Below are positions 8,179 through 17,521 of a stretch of DNA of 64,000 nucleotides, in pieces. The notes below the pieces were generated by a model. That model did not search any database and was not told where the DNA came from. It saw nothing but the letters and a program-made list of their open reading frames with translations. This DNA is from Spirosoma oryzae (GTDB taxonomy: Bacteria > Bacteroidota > Bacteroidia > Cytophagales > Spirosomataceae), in contig NZ_PVTE01000023.1 of NCBI RefSeq assembly GCF_003002825.1, forward strand, positions 1 through 64,000. The letters are read 5' to 3'. Numbering within the stretch: the stretch's first letter is position 1; each line of letters opens with the position of its first letter. The translations under genes were made by a program, and so were the position numbers.

Positions 8179-9870
8179 ATGGTTGGACGCCAGAAAGTTA
8201 TCCTGACCCCTCGGTATTACCTCGACAACTTCCGCTATGTGCTGGACTTTGTCAAGCGGCTGTATGGTACGCTGTTGAACGACGCCGAGTGGACGTTTAT
8301 TCATCAATTTGAGGCCCTGGGGCTCGACGCACAGAGCCTGTACGTGCGGCTCAGCAACCGTAAAGGACTCTTTTTCCGACTCAATAAACTAAACTACGCC
8401 GAAATAATTGACTTGCCGGGGGCGGCCGACGCCCTGCAAACGGCGGGCTTTATCGACCGACTGTCGGCCCACCACGAAGCCATGGGTGAAGCCGCCCTGA
8501 GCGTATTTACAAAACCTGAACTGCTGGAATTGCTACCGTTTGAACCGGAGGAACTGCGTCAGCTGGGCAAGGAGAAAAAGGAAGCGGTGATGCAGTATGC
8601 CCTGCAGGAGCTTAATTTCGGCGAGATCGTCACGGCGCTGTCGACCCGCGAGTCGGTGGTAAAACTCAACTTCGAGGCCGAAGACATGATGCTTAAATAC
8701 TTGTTCTTCGGCAACCGGGGCGGCAACATGACCGAGTTTGTGATACGGGATCTGGGCATGATCAACTTCGAGCAGTACGACGAAAGTCAGATGACGGCCC
8801 GCTTTCGTACGCGCAAGGAGGTGGAAGACAAACTACTGATTTCGCTGACGAGTGAATCGTTCTACGAGCAGAAGGAAGCGGAACGCCCTGCCGAAGACAT
8901 TTACAACTGGTTTCTGAACTGGAACGAGACCCGCCCTGAACTCAGTGACATCGCGATTCCTGGCTATCAGAAGCTGGTGTGTCGTGTTGGGGCGCACCTC
9001 GAACGGCAAAAACTCCCCGATCAGGCGCTGGCCGTCTACGAACTGTCTGACCGGGTACCGGCCCGCGAACGCCGGGTGCGGCTGCTGTTTAAAAACGGCT
9101 CGACGGAAGAAGCGCTGGCGCTGTGCGACGAAATCGCCGTGGCTCCGCTTAATGCCGACGAACGGTATTTTGCCAATGACTTCCGGGATAAGATACTGGG
9201 CCTAAGCGAGAAAAAGCGTACCCGCAAAGCCACCACGCGCTTTCTGTCCGATGCCGAAAGCGTATCGATTCCGGCGGCTTACCGGCATCATGTAGAAGAA
9301 GGGGTTATGAACTATTACTTCGAGCAGGGTTACGATGCGGCTTTCACCGAGAACTACCCATGGCGGGGTCTGTTCGGGCTGGTGTTCTGGGACATTATCT
9401 ACGACGCCAACGTGTCGGCCATTCACCACCCGCTGCAACGCGCCCCGTCGGATTTTTACCTGCCCGAGTTTTACCGGAAGCGCGAAGACCTGCTGAAGAA
9501 GCGGCTGGCGGAGCTGACAACAAAAGACGACTGGCGACGCCATACCGGCCGGACGTTTAACGCCAAATACGGCATCACCAACGTGCTGGTCGACTGGTCG
9601 GACGAGCTGATGAAGCTGGTGCTGCGGTTCATCGATGTGCTGGACGTTGAACAGCTCCGGCTGATTCTGCTCGAAATGGCCCGCAACGTTCGGGAGCATA
9701 CGCGCGGCTTCCCCGACCTGCTGATCTGGACCGACGACGGGCAGTATTCGTTCGTTGAAGTAAAGTCCCCGACCGACCATCTGGGGCCACAGCAGTTGCA
9801 CTGGCTTGAATTTTTCCAGACCATCGGCGTACACGGCAAAGTCAACCGGGTGATCTGGGAAGCCGTATAA
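8179..9870 (+). CDS. FAN1-like VRR-NUC structure-specific nuclease
   Basis: A 563-residue protein with a C-terminal VRR-NUC (PD-(D/E)XK) domain. The motif is GFPDLLIW, then FVEVKSPTDHLGPQQLHWLEFF, giving the catalytic Asp, Glu and Lys and the downstream Gln. The upstream ~450 residues fit the SAP/TPR-like organisation of FAN1 homologues, including a GLFGLVFWDIIYD block just before the nuclease. Bacterial FAN1-type enzymes cut branched or crosslinked DNA. The frame is open back to 8008, but the homology begins after the ATG at 8179 (MVGRQKVILTPRYYL), so that start is chosen. It is followed by a long palindromic repeat element. A role in interstrand-crosslink repair is inferred from family. Confidence 0.82.
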   Translation: MVGRQKVILTPRYYLDNFRYVLDFVKRLYGTLLNDAEWTFIHQFEALGLDAQSLYVRLSNRKGLFFRLNKLNYAEIIDLPGAADALQTAGFIDRLSAHHEAMGEAALSVFTKPELLELLPFEPEELRQLGKEKKEAVMQYALQELNFGEIVTALSTRESVVKLNFEAEDMMLKYLFFGNRGGNMTEFVIRDLGMINFEQYDESQMTARFRTRKEVEDKLLISLTSESFYEQKEAERPAEDIYNWFLNWNETRPELSDIAIPGYQKLVCRVGAHLERQKLPDQALAVYELSDRVPARERRVRLLFKNGSTEEALALCDEIAVAPLNADERYFANDFRDKILGLSEKKRTRKATTRFLSDAESVSIPAAYRHHVEEGVMNYYFEQGYDAAFTENYPWRGLFGLVFWDIIYDANVSAIHHPLQRAPSDFYLPEFYRKREDLLKKRLAELTTKDDWRRHTGRTFNAKYGITNVLVDWSDELMKLVLRFIDVLDVEQLRLILLEMARNVREHTRGFPDLLIWTDDGQYSFVEVKSPTDHLGPQQLHWLEFFQTIGVHGKVNRVIWEAV

Positions 9871-9892
9871 CCGTATAGCCTGGACGCAGATC

Positions 9893-10107
9893 GTAGCCTG
9901 GACCGGTCCGCCGGCGCGGGTCCACGTCCGGGTGCCCGACAGGGCAATTGTGGCAGGCGGCAGCTTTGTTGGCCGCTACCGCGTTCACCAGACGTGGACC
10001 GGTCCGTCGGCACGGGTCTGGGCTACAGAGTGCCCGTTAGGGCAACTGCTTACAGTGGATGCGAACAGGCCGCTTCGCGCCCACCCGGACCAGGAGGTCC
10101 AGGCTAC
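9893..10107. repeat. GTAGCCTGGAC palindromic element, copy 1
   Basis: Composite intergenic element. It opens with GTAGCCTGGAC (9893-9903) and closes with its exact complement GTCCAGGCTAC (10097-10107). Internally it contains GC-rich palindromes and two similar CCCG(A/T)(C/T)AGGGCAA segments. Related copies lie at 15111-15290 and 56305-56401. It is non-coding, placed between convergent genes. Confidence 0.7.
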
Positions 10108-10114
10108 ACAACCG

Positions 10115-10495
10115 CTACTCTTTCTTCGGTTGAAGCGTTCCCCGCGCCATGATCGTTGGTTTGTCCTCAGCAGTGGTGTAGTGCAGTAAGGTCGCCACAG
10201 GTAAAGACGCCTGCGGGTTTTTCACGACCACCAGCCGGTATGACTGCTTGCCGACAATCAGGTTTTGATACGACAGCTGCGGGCTGGGCGTCTGCGGCAA
10301 ACTCCAGTTGGCAATCGGCTCCTTTGTGACGACAGCAATAGCTTCGTCGGACAAACCGGCTACGGTCGTGTCGGGCGTAAATGTTTTACTCGTTATCCCC
10401 TCAATCAGTTTGACAAGCGCCGGGGAAGCCATTTTGGTTTGGGCATAGGCAGTGCTGGTCAGCAACATACCCAGCAGAAGCAGGAGACGGTTCAT
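10115..10495 (-). CDS. Small secreted protein of unknown function
   Basis: A 126-residue protein with a clear signal peptide (MNRLLLLLGMLLTSTAYA, cut before Q). The mature part is about 108 residues with no recognised motif. It is predicted to be mixed alpha/beta and periplasmic or exported. It lies 99 bp after the thioredoxin-like gene on the same strand, so co-transcription is possible but not certain. It ends beside the palindromic element at 9893-10107. Confidence 0.6.
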   Translation of the reverse strand: MNRLLLLLGMLLTSTAYAQTKMASPALVKLIEGITSKTFTPDTTVAGLSDEAIAVVTKEPIANWSLPQTPSPQLSYQNLIVGKQSYRLVVVKNPQASLPVATLLHYTTAEDKPTIMARGTLQPKKE

Positions 10496-10594
10496 AACGT
10501 GAGCAGATGGTTTAAAGAGTTCTTAAAAACGAACCGCTCTTGTTACGAATAGTTTACCGCCGACGATTTCGGATAATCGTTCCCAATGCTGCTG

Positions 10595-11104
10595 TCAACG
10601 CTGACCGGCGTAGGTTTTCGGGTTGGTAGCCGCTGGTGACCAGTGCGTCAGGAACTCAGCGACCAGCTTCGGGCTATGCCCTTTCCCCTCTTCCAGGTAT
10701 GCTGAGTTTTGCGTGTGAATCCGGTTGCCTTTCTCATCGAGTACGACGAATACCGGGAAGCCAAAGCGCTGCGGATAGCCTAGTTGTGCCAGCGTTGCTT
10801 CGTTCTTGTTTTCGGGACTGTAGTTGACATGCACAACCTCGTAATTCCGGCGCAACAGCTGACTAAGCGTAGAATCCGTCGTGGTCAGGGTGTTGAAGCG
10901 AATGCACCAGATACACCAGTTTCCGCCCAGTTGCAGCAGCACGTGCTTCCCCTCCTTTCGCGCTTTGGCAACGGCATTTTTGATATCCTGCTGCGCATCG
11001 GCCTGCGGATTATAAATGTGTGGAGCAGCTTTCGCCGTTTCCTGCGCCCGAATGGTTGTTAGGGATGCGGTTAGCAGGCCCGCGATCAGCAGTAGTCGTT
11101 TCAT
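10595..11104 (-). CDS. Exported thioredoxin-fold protein
   Basis: A 169-residue protein with a signal peptide (to about residue 20) and a thioredoxin_7-like domain. The active site is GGNWCIWCIRF, a CxxC with Ile-Trp between the cysteines. The cis-Pro segment is RFGFPVFVVLD. Such proteins act as periplasmic thiol oxidoreductases. The start lies 18 bp after the stop of the DEAD-box helicase gene, so the two are probably transcribed together, although a functional link is not obvious. Confidence 0.85.
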   Translation of the reverse strand: MKRLLLIAGLLTASLTTIRAQETAKAAPHIYNPQADAQQDIKNAVAKARKEGKHVLLQLGGNWCIWCIRFNTLTTTDSTLSQLLRRNYEVVHVNYSPENKNEATLAQLGYPQRFGFPVFVVLDEKGNRIHTQNSAYLEEGKGHSPKLVAEFLTHWSPAATNPKTYAGQR

Positions 11105-11122
11105 GGTTGTATCTGGTAAGGA

Positions 11123-12340
11123 TTAGTAACCCTGCAAGTTAATATCAGACGAGGGGAGCATCTCCACACGTTTGCCCATCTTTTTCTGAATAACCTTGAA
11201 GTGATGCTCGTCGTCGGGCGTAATCAGTGAGATTGCTTCGCCCTGGGCATCGGCGCGTCCCGTCCGACCAATGCGATGCACATAATCTTTGGGGGAACGA
11301 GGCAGTTCGAAGTTAATCACGTGCGGTAAGCCCTGAATATCAATCCCTCTGGCGATCAGATCGGTAGCCACCAGCACGGTAAGCTTACCATTCTTGAACC
11401 GACTCAGCGCATCAGTGCGCGCACCCTGACTTTTATCGCCGTGGATGGCGGCTGCCTGAATACCATTTTTGGTCAGTTTCACCACCAGATTATCGGCCGT
11501 GCGGGTCGAGGACACAAACACCAATACCTGCTGCATGGCGTCGTGCTTAATCAGGTAGCGCAGCAGCGGCCCTTTCCGCTCGGCATCGACCCGGTACGCC
11601 CGTTGCTGAATCTGGTCAATCGACTGCTCCGGCTCGGCAATGTCGATCAGGATGGGAGCGCGCAACAGATTGTCGCGAATGTCCTGTATGGCGTCACCCA
11701 GCGTAGCCGAAAACAGCAGCGTCTGCCGTTGCTGGGGCACCTGCGCCAGCACCTGATTCATTTCCTCGGCAAACCCCAGGTCGAGCATTTTGTCGGCTTC
11801 ATCGAGCACCAGCGTATCGATGGTCGACAGATCGGCCGCGTTCTGGTCAATCAGATCGAGCAGACGACCCGGTGTCGCCACGACGATTTCCGCATTTCGC
11901 AGGGCAATCATCTGCGGATTAGCGGATACGCCCCCAAACACCGCCACCGTTTGCAAGGGCGTTTTCAGGTACTCCCCGAACGTTTGAAAGACCTCGGCCA
12001 CCTGCACGGCCAGTTCACGGGTCGGGACCAGCACCAGTACCCGCATACTACGCCGACCGGCTCCTTTCCGTCCCGCGAAGCGTTGCAGAATCGGCAGCGC
12101 GAAACTGGCCGTTTTCCCGGAGCCGGTTTTGGCAATACCCAGTATGTCGCGACCGGTTAGTATGGCCGGGATGGCCTGCTGCTGGATCGGATAGGGTTGG
12201 GTATAACCCTGCTCGGCAACGGCGTCGACCAGCGTTTGCGAAAGGCCGAGGGCGGCAAATGATGAAGTGGTTGTCAAGTAAAATACCAGTTTAGTCCCGA
12301 CGAATTCCTGCCGTCCCTCCTTCGCGGAAGGGATATACAT
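11123..12340 (-). CDS. DEAD-box RNA helicase, RhlE type
   Basis: ATP-dependent RNA helicase of about 405 residues with all core motifs in order: Q motif (GYTQPYPIQQQA), I (AKTGSGKT), Ia (PTRELA), II (DEAD), III (SAT), V (ATDLIARGID) and VI (HRIGRTGR). There is only a short C-terminal tail, as in compact RhlE-like proteins. The start is uncertain. The ATG at 12340 adds about 25 residues not seen in relatives, over a small palindrome. A TTG at 12277, just before TTTSSFAALGLS, gives a more family-like N-terminus. A role in ribosome assembly, mRNA turnover or cold growth is the usual one. Confidence 0.92.
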   Translation of the reverse strand: MYIPSAKEGRQEFVGTKLVFYLTTTSSFAALGLSQTLVDAVAEQGYTQPYPIQQQAIPAILTGRDILGIAKTGSGKTASFALPILQRFAGRKGAGRRSMRVLVLVPTRELAVQVAEVFQTFGEYLKTPLQTVAVFGGVSANPQMIALRNAEIVVATPGRLLDLIDQNAADLSTIDTLVLDEADKMLDLGFAEEMNQVLAQVPQQRQTLLFSATLGDAIQDIRDNLLRAPILIDIAEPEQSIDQIQQRAYRVDAERKGPLLRYLIKHDAMQQVLVFVSSTRTADNLVVKLTKNGIQAAAIHGDKSQGARTDALSRFKNGKLTVLVATDLIARGIDIQGLPHVINFELPRSPKDYVHRIGRTGRADAQGEAISLITPDDEHHFKVIQKKMGKRVEMLPSSDINLQGY

Positions 12341-12539
12341 TCGTCGGGTGGGTTGTAGGGCTTACAACGGATATACGGTCAAAACGTGCGTTTTCGTCCA
12401 GCCGATTCGAAAAAACGTCGCATCAATACTACCGTCATTCAGCCACATAAATCGGGCGTTCGCCGGTTATTTTTTCAGACTCAGGCGGTATTAACCGTAT
12501 TTTTATCCAGCAATCACCTGAATAACACCGATTCAACAA

Positions 12540-15038
12540 ATGAAACCTAAACCCTTACCGTTTAAACTCTGGGTGTGGCTGTTCCCGGCCCTGCTGACAG
12601 CCCCGGCCCTGCTGGCGCAGGACGCACCCACCTACCAGACGCCCCCCAAAGCACTGGCCGATCTGGTCACCGTGCCGCCGACACCGACAATCAGCGTATC
12701 GGACAAGGGCGACGTCATGTTGATTCTGGAACAGGCCGGTGCGCCCGACATCGCGGAGCTAGCTCAGCCCGAACTCAAGCTGGCCGGTCTGCGGCTCAAC
12801 CCCGCCAACAACGGCCCCAGCCGAATGCGTTATATCACGGGCCTGAAGCTGAAAAAAGTATCGGGCACGAAAGAGGAACAGGCGCTGACGGGTCTGCCCG
12901 CCAAGCCGCTCATCAGCTACATACAATGGTCGCCCGACTACAGTAAAATCGCCTTCGCGCAGTCGACCGACGAGCATATCGAACTGTACGTGGCCGATGT
13001 CGCAACGGGCAAGGCCCAGCGCGTAGGAACGGCTTACCTGAACGCTACCCTCGGCACGCCTTACCATTGGCTGTCGGATAGTAAAGGACTGATCGCCCGC
13101 ATCGTACCAACGGGTCGGGGAGCGGCACCGGAAGTAAGCCGTGTCCCGGTCGGACCAACGACGCAGGAGAACGTAGGCGGTAAGCGCGGACAAGCCCCAA
13201 CCTATCAGGATCTGCTCAAAAGCCCATCCGACGAGAAACAGTTTGCCTATTACACGACGGCGCAGGTGGTTCGGATCGGTCTTGACGGGCAAACGACCAA
13301 CATCGGCCCCGCCGGTATCATCGCATCGGCTGACCCATCGCCGGATGGGAAGTACGTGATGATCGAGACCGTGCACACGCCGTTTTCGTACCTCGTCCCC
13401 GTCAGTCGGTTTCCGCTGCGCACGGAGGTCTTCGCCGTAAGCGGTACGCTGGTCAAGCTGCTGAACGATGGTCCGTTGCAGGAAAGCGTCCCGTACAGTG
13501 CCGACGGTGCCCCCACCGGTCCCCGCAACTACAACTGGCGGGCCGACGCCCCCGCGTCGGTATACTATACTGAAGCGCAGGACAAAGGCGACCCAAAAGT
13601 AAAGGCCGACATTCGCGACAAAGTGTATCTGGTCGACGCGCCGTTTAGTGGTCAACCCAAAGAAATTTACGCAGCTCAGTACCGCTTCGGTGGTTTCGAC
13701 TGGGGCAACGCCACGATGGCACTGGCCAGCGAACGTTGGTGGCAGAACCGCAAGAGTCTGGTCAAAACCGTCGACCCGACCAACTGGCAAACGGCCGTGC
13801 TATTCGACCGGTCGTACGAAGATCGGTACAGCAATCCTGGTCAGCCCGACATGCGGCACAATCAGTATGGGTACGAAGTACTGAATATGCTGCCCAACAA
13901 CGAGATTCTGATGCTGAACGCACAGGGTTCATCGCCCGAGGGTGACCGACCCTTCGTCAGCCTGCTGAACCTGAAGACCAAGAAAACGACGGAGCTGTGG
14001 CGGTCGCAGGCTCCCTACTTCGAGCGGCCCGTGGCGGTGCTCAACGCGGCCAAACGGTCGGTACTCGTTACCCGCGAAACGCCCGACGAAAGCCCGAACT
14101 ACTACGTGACTAACCTGCTGACGAAAGGCAAGAAAGCGGCCGCTCCGGTGCAGGTGACGTTCTTTCCCCACCCTTATCCGCAGCTCAAAGGCATTCAGAA
14201 ACAGCAGCTTCGGTACAAGCGCGCCGATGGTGTCGACCTGACGGCAACGCTCTACCTGCCGGCTGGCTATAAGAAAGAACAGGGGCCGCTACCAACCTTC
14301 CTGTGGGCTTATCCAGCCGAATTCAAGAGCAAAGATGCCGCCAGCCAGGTGTCGGGTTCGCCCTATCAGTTCAACCGCATCAGCTACTGGGGAGCCGCAG
14401 CCTTCGTGACAATGGGCTACGCTATTCTCGATAACGCCAGTATTCCCATCGTGGGTGAAGGCGACAAAGAACCCAACGATACCTACGTCCAACAGCTGGT
14501 GTCGAGTGCTAAAGCGGCTATAGACGAGGGCGTCCGGCTGGGCGTCGTTGATTCGAGTCGCGTTGGGGTCGGTGGTCACTCCTACGGCGCTTTCATGACG
14601 GCTAACCTACTGACGCACAGCAAGCTGTTCAAAGCCGGTATCGCGCGGAGTGGTGCCTACAACCGGACGCTGACGCCGTTTGGCTTCCAGAACGAGCAGC
14701 GTACCTACTGGCAGGCACCCGACGTGTACAACACGATGTCGCCTTTCCAGAACGCCGACAAAGTGAAAACGCCCATCCTGCTGGTACACGGCGAAGCCGA
14801 CAACAACACGGGTACGTTCCCGATTCAGTCGGAGCGGTATTACAATGCGTTGAAAAGCTTCGGCGTCTCGACCCGACTGGTGTTGCTACCATACGAAAGC
14901 CACGGGTATACCGCGAAAGAATCGCTGCTGCACATGCTGTCAGAAATGAACGGCTGGCTTGACAAATACGTCAAGAACCCCACCGCGACGGCTACCAAAA
15001 CTGGTGGTCAACCCGCTAAAATGGGTGGTGGCAACTAA
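12540..15038 (+). CDS. Exported S9-family (prolyl oligopeptidase-like) peptidase
   Basis: An 832-residue serine peptidase with a signal peptide (cut near residue 26, ALLAQ). The N-terminal two thirds form a beta-propeller-type domain. The C-terminal alpha/beta-hydrolase domain carries Ser681 in GGHSYGA, Asp754 in HGEADNNTG and His788 in YESHGY. The overall layout resembles the glutamyl endopeptidase-like S9 subfamily. It is probably periplasmic and takes part in peptide use. A clear Rho-independent terminator follows. It is divergent from the helicase gene and appears monocistronic. Confidence 0.9.
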   Translation: MKPKPLPFKLWVWLFPALLTAPALLAQDAPTYQTPPKALADLVTVPPTPTISVSDKGDVMLILEQAGAPDIAELAQPELKLAGLRLNPANNGPSRMRYITGLKLKKVSGTKEEQALTGLPAKPLISYIQWSPDYSKIAFAQSTDEHIELYVADVATGKAQRVGTAYLNATLGTPYHWLSDSKGLIARIVPTGRGAAPEVSRVPVGPTTQENVGGKRGQAPTYQDLLKSPSDEKQFAYYTTAQVVRIGLDGQTTNIGPAGIIASADPSPDGKYVMIETVHTPFSYLVPVSRFPLRTEVFAVSGTLVKLLNDGPLQESVPYSADGAPTGPRNYNWRADAPASVYYTEAQDKGDPKVKADIRDKVYLVDAPFSGQPKEIYAAQYRFGGFDWGNATMALASERWWQNRKSLVKTVDPTNWQTAVLFDRSYEDRYSNPGQPDMRHNQYGYEVLNMLPNNEILMLNAQGSSPEGDRPFVSLLNLKTKKTTELWRSQAPYFERPVAVLNAAKRSVLVTRETPDESPNYYVTNLLTKGKKAAAPVQVTFFPHPYPQLKGIQKQQLRYKRADGVDLTATLYLPAGYKKEQGPLPTFLWAYPAEFKSKDAASQVSGSPYQFNRISYWGAAAFVTMGYAILDNASIPIVGEGDKEPNDTYVQQLVSSAKAAIDEGVRLGVVDSSRVGVGGHSYGAFMTANLLTHSKLFKAGIARSGAYNRTLTPFGFQNEQRTYWQAPDVYNTMSPFQNADKVKTPILLVHGEADNNTGTFPIQSERYYNALKSFGVSTRLVLLPYESHGYTAKESLLHMLSEMNGWLDKYVKNPTATATKTGGQPAKMGGGN

Positions 15039-15067
15039 GAGAAAAACAACCCCTAACCCTTCGACCG

Positions 15068-15101
15068 GCCCCTCTCTCCTTCAGGAAGAGGGGCTTTTTT
15101 T
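15068..15101 (+). terminator. Intrinsic terminator after the S9 peptidase
   Basis: An 8-bp GC-rich stem (15068-15075 with 15087-15094) is followed directly by seven T residues. This is a classic intrinsic terminator for the upstream plus-strand gene. Confidence 0.85.
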
Positions 15102-15110
15102 GTAACCTGT

Positions 15111-15290
15111 GTAGCCCAGACCGGGACCGGGCCGCCGGAGCGGGTCCTGGCTACATAGTTGCGGCCCCAAAACTGTCACCTCGAGCAAGTGTAGCCTGGA
15201 CGTCCACGTCCGGGTGCCCGTCAGGGCAACTACGCTGGCGGCAGCTATTTGGTCGCTCCGCGCCCACCCGGACCTGGAGGTCCAGACTAC
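15111..15290. repeat. GTAGCCTGGAC palindromic elements, copy 2
   Basis: Two nested units. 15111-15154 begins GTAGCCCAGAC and ends GGCTAC. 15191-15290 starts GTAGCCTGGACGTCCACG and ends with a near-perfect complement (three mismatches in 26 positions at 15265-15290). It shares end sequences and the CCCGTCAGGGCAA segment with the element at 9893-10107. It lies between convergent genes. Confidence 0.7.
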
Positions 15291-15303
15291 GATATAGGCT
15301 ACG

Positions 15304-16779
15304 CTACGCGCCAGCCCCTTCACCCGATACGCTGGGTTGTGCAGGCTGCGCCGTACTGCTGCGGGTCAGCGAAATGGCGACGGCGGTCAGGATGAGGCCC
15401 GTTGCGGTCCAGTAGACGGCCCGCATCCCGCGTAGCTGTGCCATCGTATCCAGCGGGTTAGTATGATTCGTCAGGGCGTACCGGTTGCGAACGCTGTACC
15501 AGACAGCCGCGCTCATGGCAATACCGACGACTAATCCCATGTTTCGCACAAAGGCGATGATGCTACTGGCTACCCCGCGCTGCGCCAACGGAGCCGCATT
15601 AAGTGCGCTACTGCTGTTTGGTGACTGAAACAGGGCAAACCCAAAGCTGACAAGTGCACTTCGCCAGACGACATCCTGCCACACCCAGTCGGGGCGCAGA
15701 AACGAAAACGTGAAGTAGCCAACCGCCGTAACCAGCAGCCCCGCACTCGACAGCCAACGCGTCGGTACGCGGCTCGACAGGTAGCCACCGACCGGCGCAA
15801 TGACACTGAGTGTCAGCGGACCAGCCAGCAGGGTCAGCCCCGCTTTCTGGGGGGTGAAATGCAGGAGCTGTTGCAGAAAAAACGGAATAATGAACAGGTT
15901 CGCCCCCGATGCGACAAAGCCCAGCCAGGCAGCCGCGATTGCTGACGTGTACGGTTTGATACGAAACAGGGCTAGTTGCAGCATGGGCAAAGGCGTGTGC
16001 GACTCCCAGAAAAAAAAGCCCGTCAATAAGGCCACGCCCACCACCAGCAGACCCAGTACACGCGGGTCGTTCCAGCCGAAATCGGGTTCGGGGCCAAAAT
16101 CCAGTCCGATCAGCAAGGTCGTGACGCCGAATAGAAAGAGCCCCGCGCCTACCAGATCGAATGGTTTACGGCCCTGCGTCGGGCTGGCGGGCAGTACGAC
16201 CCACGCCCGCCAGATAGCGATCAGGCCAACGGGCACGTTAACAAAGAAAATGCTCGACCAGCCAAACCGTCCCAGCAGCAGCCCGCCGATTACCGGCCCG
16301 GCACTGGCACCGGCGGCTACGATGGCCCCGACCAGTCCCAGCGCCTGCCCGCGCTCGCTGGGCGCGAACGTATCCGAAATAATGGCCGGACTGATCGCAA
16401 ACAGCATCGACGCGCCCAGCCCCTGCACGATTCGCGACACGACCAGCAACTCAATCGAGTTCGACAGGCCACAGAGCAGCGACCCGACCACAAAGATGAC
16501 GAACCCGGCAATGTACATCGGTCGCCGACCCAGCCAGTCAGACAGCTTCCCCATGATGAGCAGCGTACTCGTGGTCGTCAGCAGATAACTGAGCACCACC
16601 CATTCGACGCTGTCACCTGCGTTCAGTTCACGCCGGATTGTGGGTAACGCAATGTTGACGATGCTGCTGTCGAGCGTCGACATAAACGTACCGAAGGCCA
16701 GCGTAGCCAGTACAAGCCATTTATTGGGCGCTGCTGTTGTTGGGGGATTTGTTACCACGGAGACGAAACGATTGGGCAC
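15304..16779 (-). CDS. MFS drug exporter, EmrB/QacA (DHA2) type
   Basis: A 491-residue inner-membrane transporter with about 14 hydrophobic segments. It has the DHA2 signatures: TLDSSIVNIALPTI in TM1, the loop 2-3 motif GKLSDWLGRRP, and a motif C-like GASAGPVIGG in TM5. It probably expels toxic compounds by proton antiport. There is no adjacent membrane-fusion protein or regulator, so it may act alone. It is divergent from the isochorismatase-fold gene with 111 bp between starts. Confidence 0.9.
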   Translation of the reverse strand: MPNRFVSVVTNPPTTAAPNKWLVLATLAFGTFMSTLDSSIVNIALPTIRRELNAGDSVEWVVLSYLLTTTSTLLIMGKLSDWLGRRPMYIAGFVIFVVGSLLCGLSNSIELLVVSRIVQGLGASMLFAISPAIISDTFAPSERGQALGLVGAIVAAGASAGPVIGGLLLGRFGWSSIFFVNVPVGLIAIWRAWVVLPASPTQGRKPFDLVGAGLFLFGVTTLLIGLDFGPEPDFGWNDPRVLGLLVVGVALLTGFFFWESHTPLPMLQLALFRIKPYTSAIAAAWLGFVASGANLFIIPFFLQQLLHFTPQKAGLTLLAGPLTLSVIAPVGGYLSSRVPTRWLSSAGLLVTAVGYFTFSFLRPDWVWQDVVWRSALVSFGFALFQSPNSSSALNAAPLAQRGVASSIIAFVRNMGLVVGIAMSAAVWYSVRNRYALTNHTNPLDTMAQLRGMRAVYWTATGLILTAVAISLTRSSTAQPAQPSVSGEGAGA

Positions 16780-16890
16780 TGATTCGGTAAACCACCGACA
16801 GACCGCGTTGTTTCAACACCCCATTTTCGGGAGCGACCGGCTAACCTTGCCGTACCAAAGCCGGTTATTCAGATTAAACCAGCTACAACC

Positions 16891-17493
16891 ATGATTACAG
16901 CCCTCGATCCTAAAACTGCCCTTGTCCAGATCGATATGCAACGCGGCATCGTCAGTGGCGACAAAGCCCACCCGACGCAGCCTATTATCGATGCCATTGC
17001 CCGCTTGCAGACAGCGTTCCGGCAGGCCGGTTTGCCCGTCGTGATCGTTCATGTCGAGCCAATTGGCAGTCCGGCGTCTATTGTTCGATCGGAGCGCAAC
17101 CAGTTTCCGAAAGACAAAGTCGGGCAACAGCAACAGCAGGAAACAATGCTGGCCAATCACTTCTTCGACATCGTCGAGCCGTTAGCCCCCCAACCGGGTG
17201 ACGTGACGATCACGAAAGAAACGTGGAACGCGTTTTTCAACACACCGCTGCACGACGAACTACAGCAACGCGGCATCACCGGCATCGTGCTCTGCGGTAT
17301 ATCGACCAGCGTCGGCGTTGAGGGGACGGCACGCGCAGCCAATGAATTTGGGTACAACGTCAGTTTCGCCACCGACGCCATGACCGATACCTTGGAAGAT
17401 GCCCATGACCACAGCCTGAAAAACATCTTCCCCCGTATTGGCGAACTAGGCACCACCGACGAGATTATCGCCCGGTTAGCAGAACGAGACTAG
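16891..17493 (+). CDS. Isochorismatase-fold hydrolase lacking the nucleophilic Cys
   Basis: A 200-residue cytosolic protein of the isochorismatase/cysteine hydrolase superfamily. Asp15 (VQIDMQRG) and Lys109 (TKETWNAFF) of the usual triad are present. In the third motif, where cysteine hydrolases read like GxxTNxCVExTA, this protein reads GISTSVGVEGTA, with Gly142 at the Cys position. Isochorismatases such as EntB and PhzD also have Gly there, so the protein may be a vinyl-ether hydrolase-like or cysteine-independent enzyme rather than an amidase. It is divergent from an MFS exporter. The substrate is unknown. Confidence 0.82.
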   Translation: MITALDPKTALVQIDMQRGIVSGDKAHPTQPIIDAIARLQTAFRQAGLPVVIVHVEPIGSPASIVRSERNQFPKDKVGQQQQQETMLANHFFDIVEPLAPQPGDVTITKETWNAFFNTPLHDELQQRGITGIVLCGISTSVGVEGTARAANEFGYNVSFATDAMTDTLEDAHDHSLKNIFPRIGELGTTDEIIARLAERD

Positions 17494-17521
17494 GGCTGCG
17501 AAAGCTGATCGGCGGGCCAGA

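Noticed and set aside
12759-13790. A long minus-strand frame opposite the S9 peptidase
   Set aside because: Antisense to a clear S9 peptidase coding region and without motifs.
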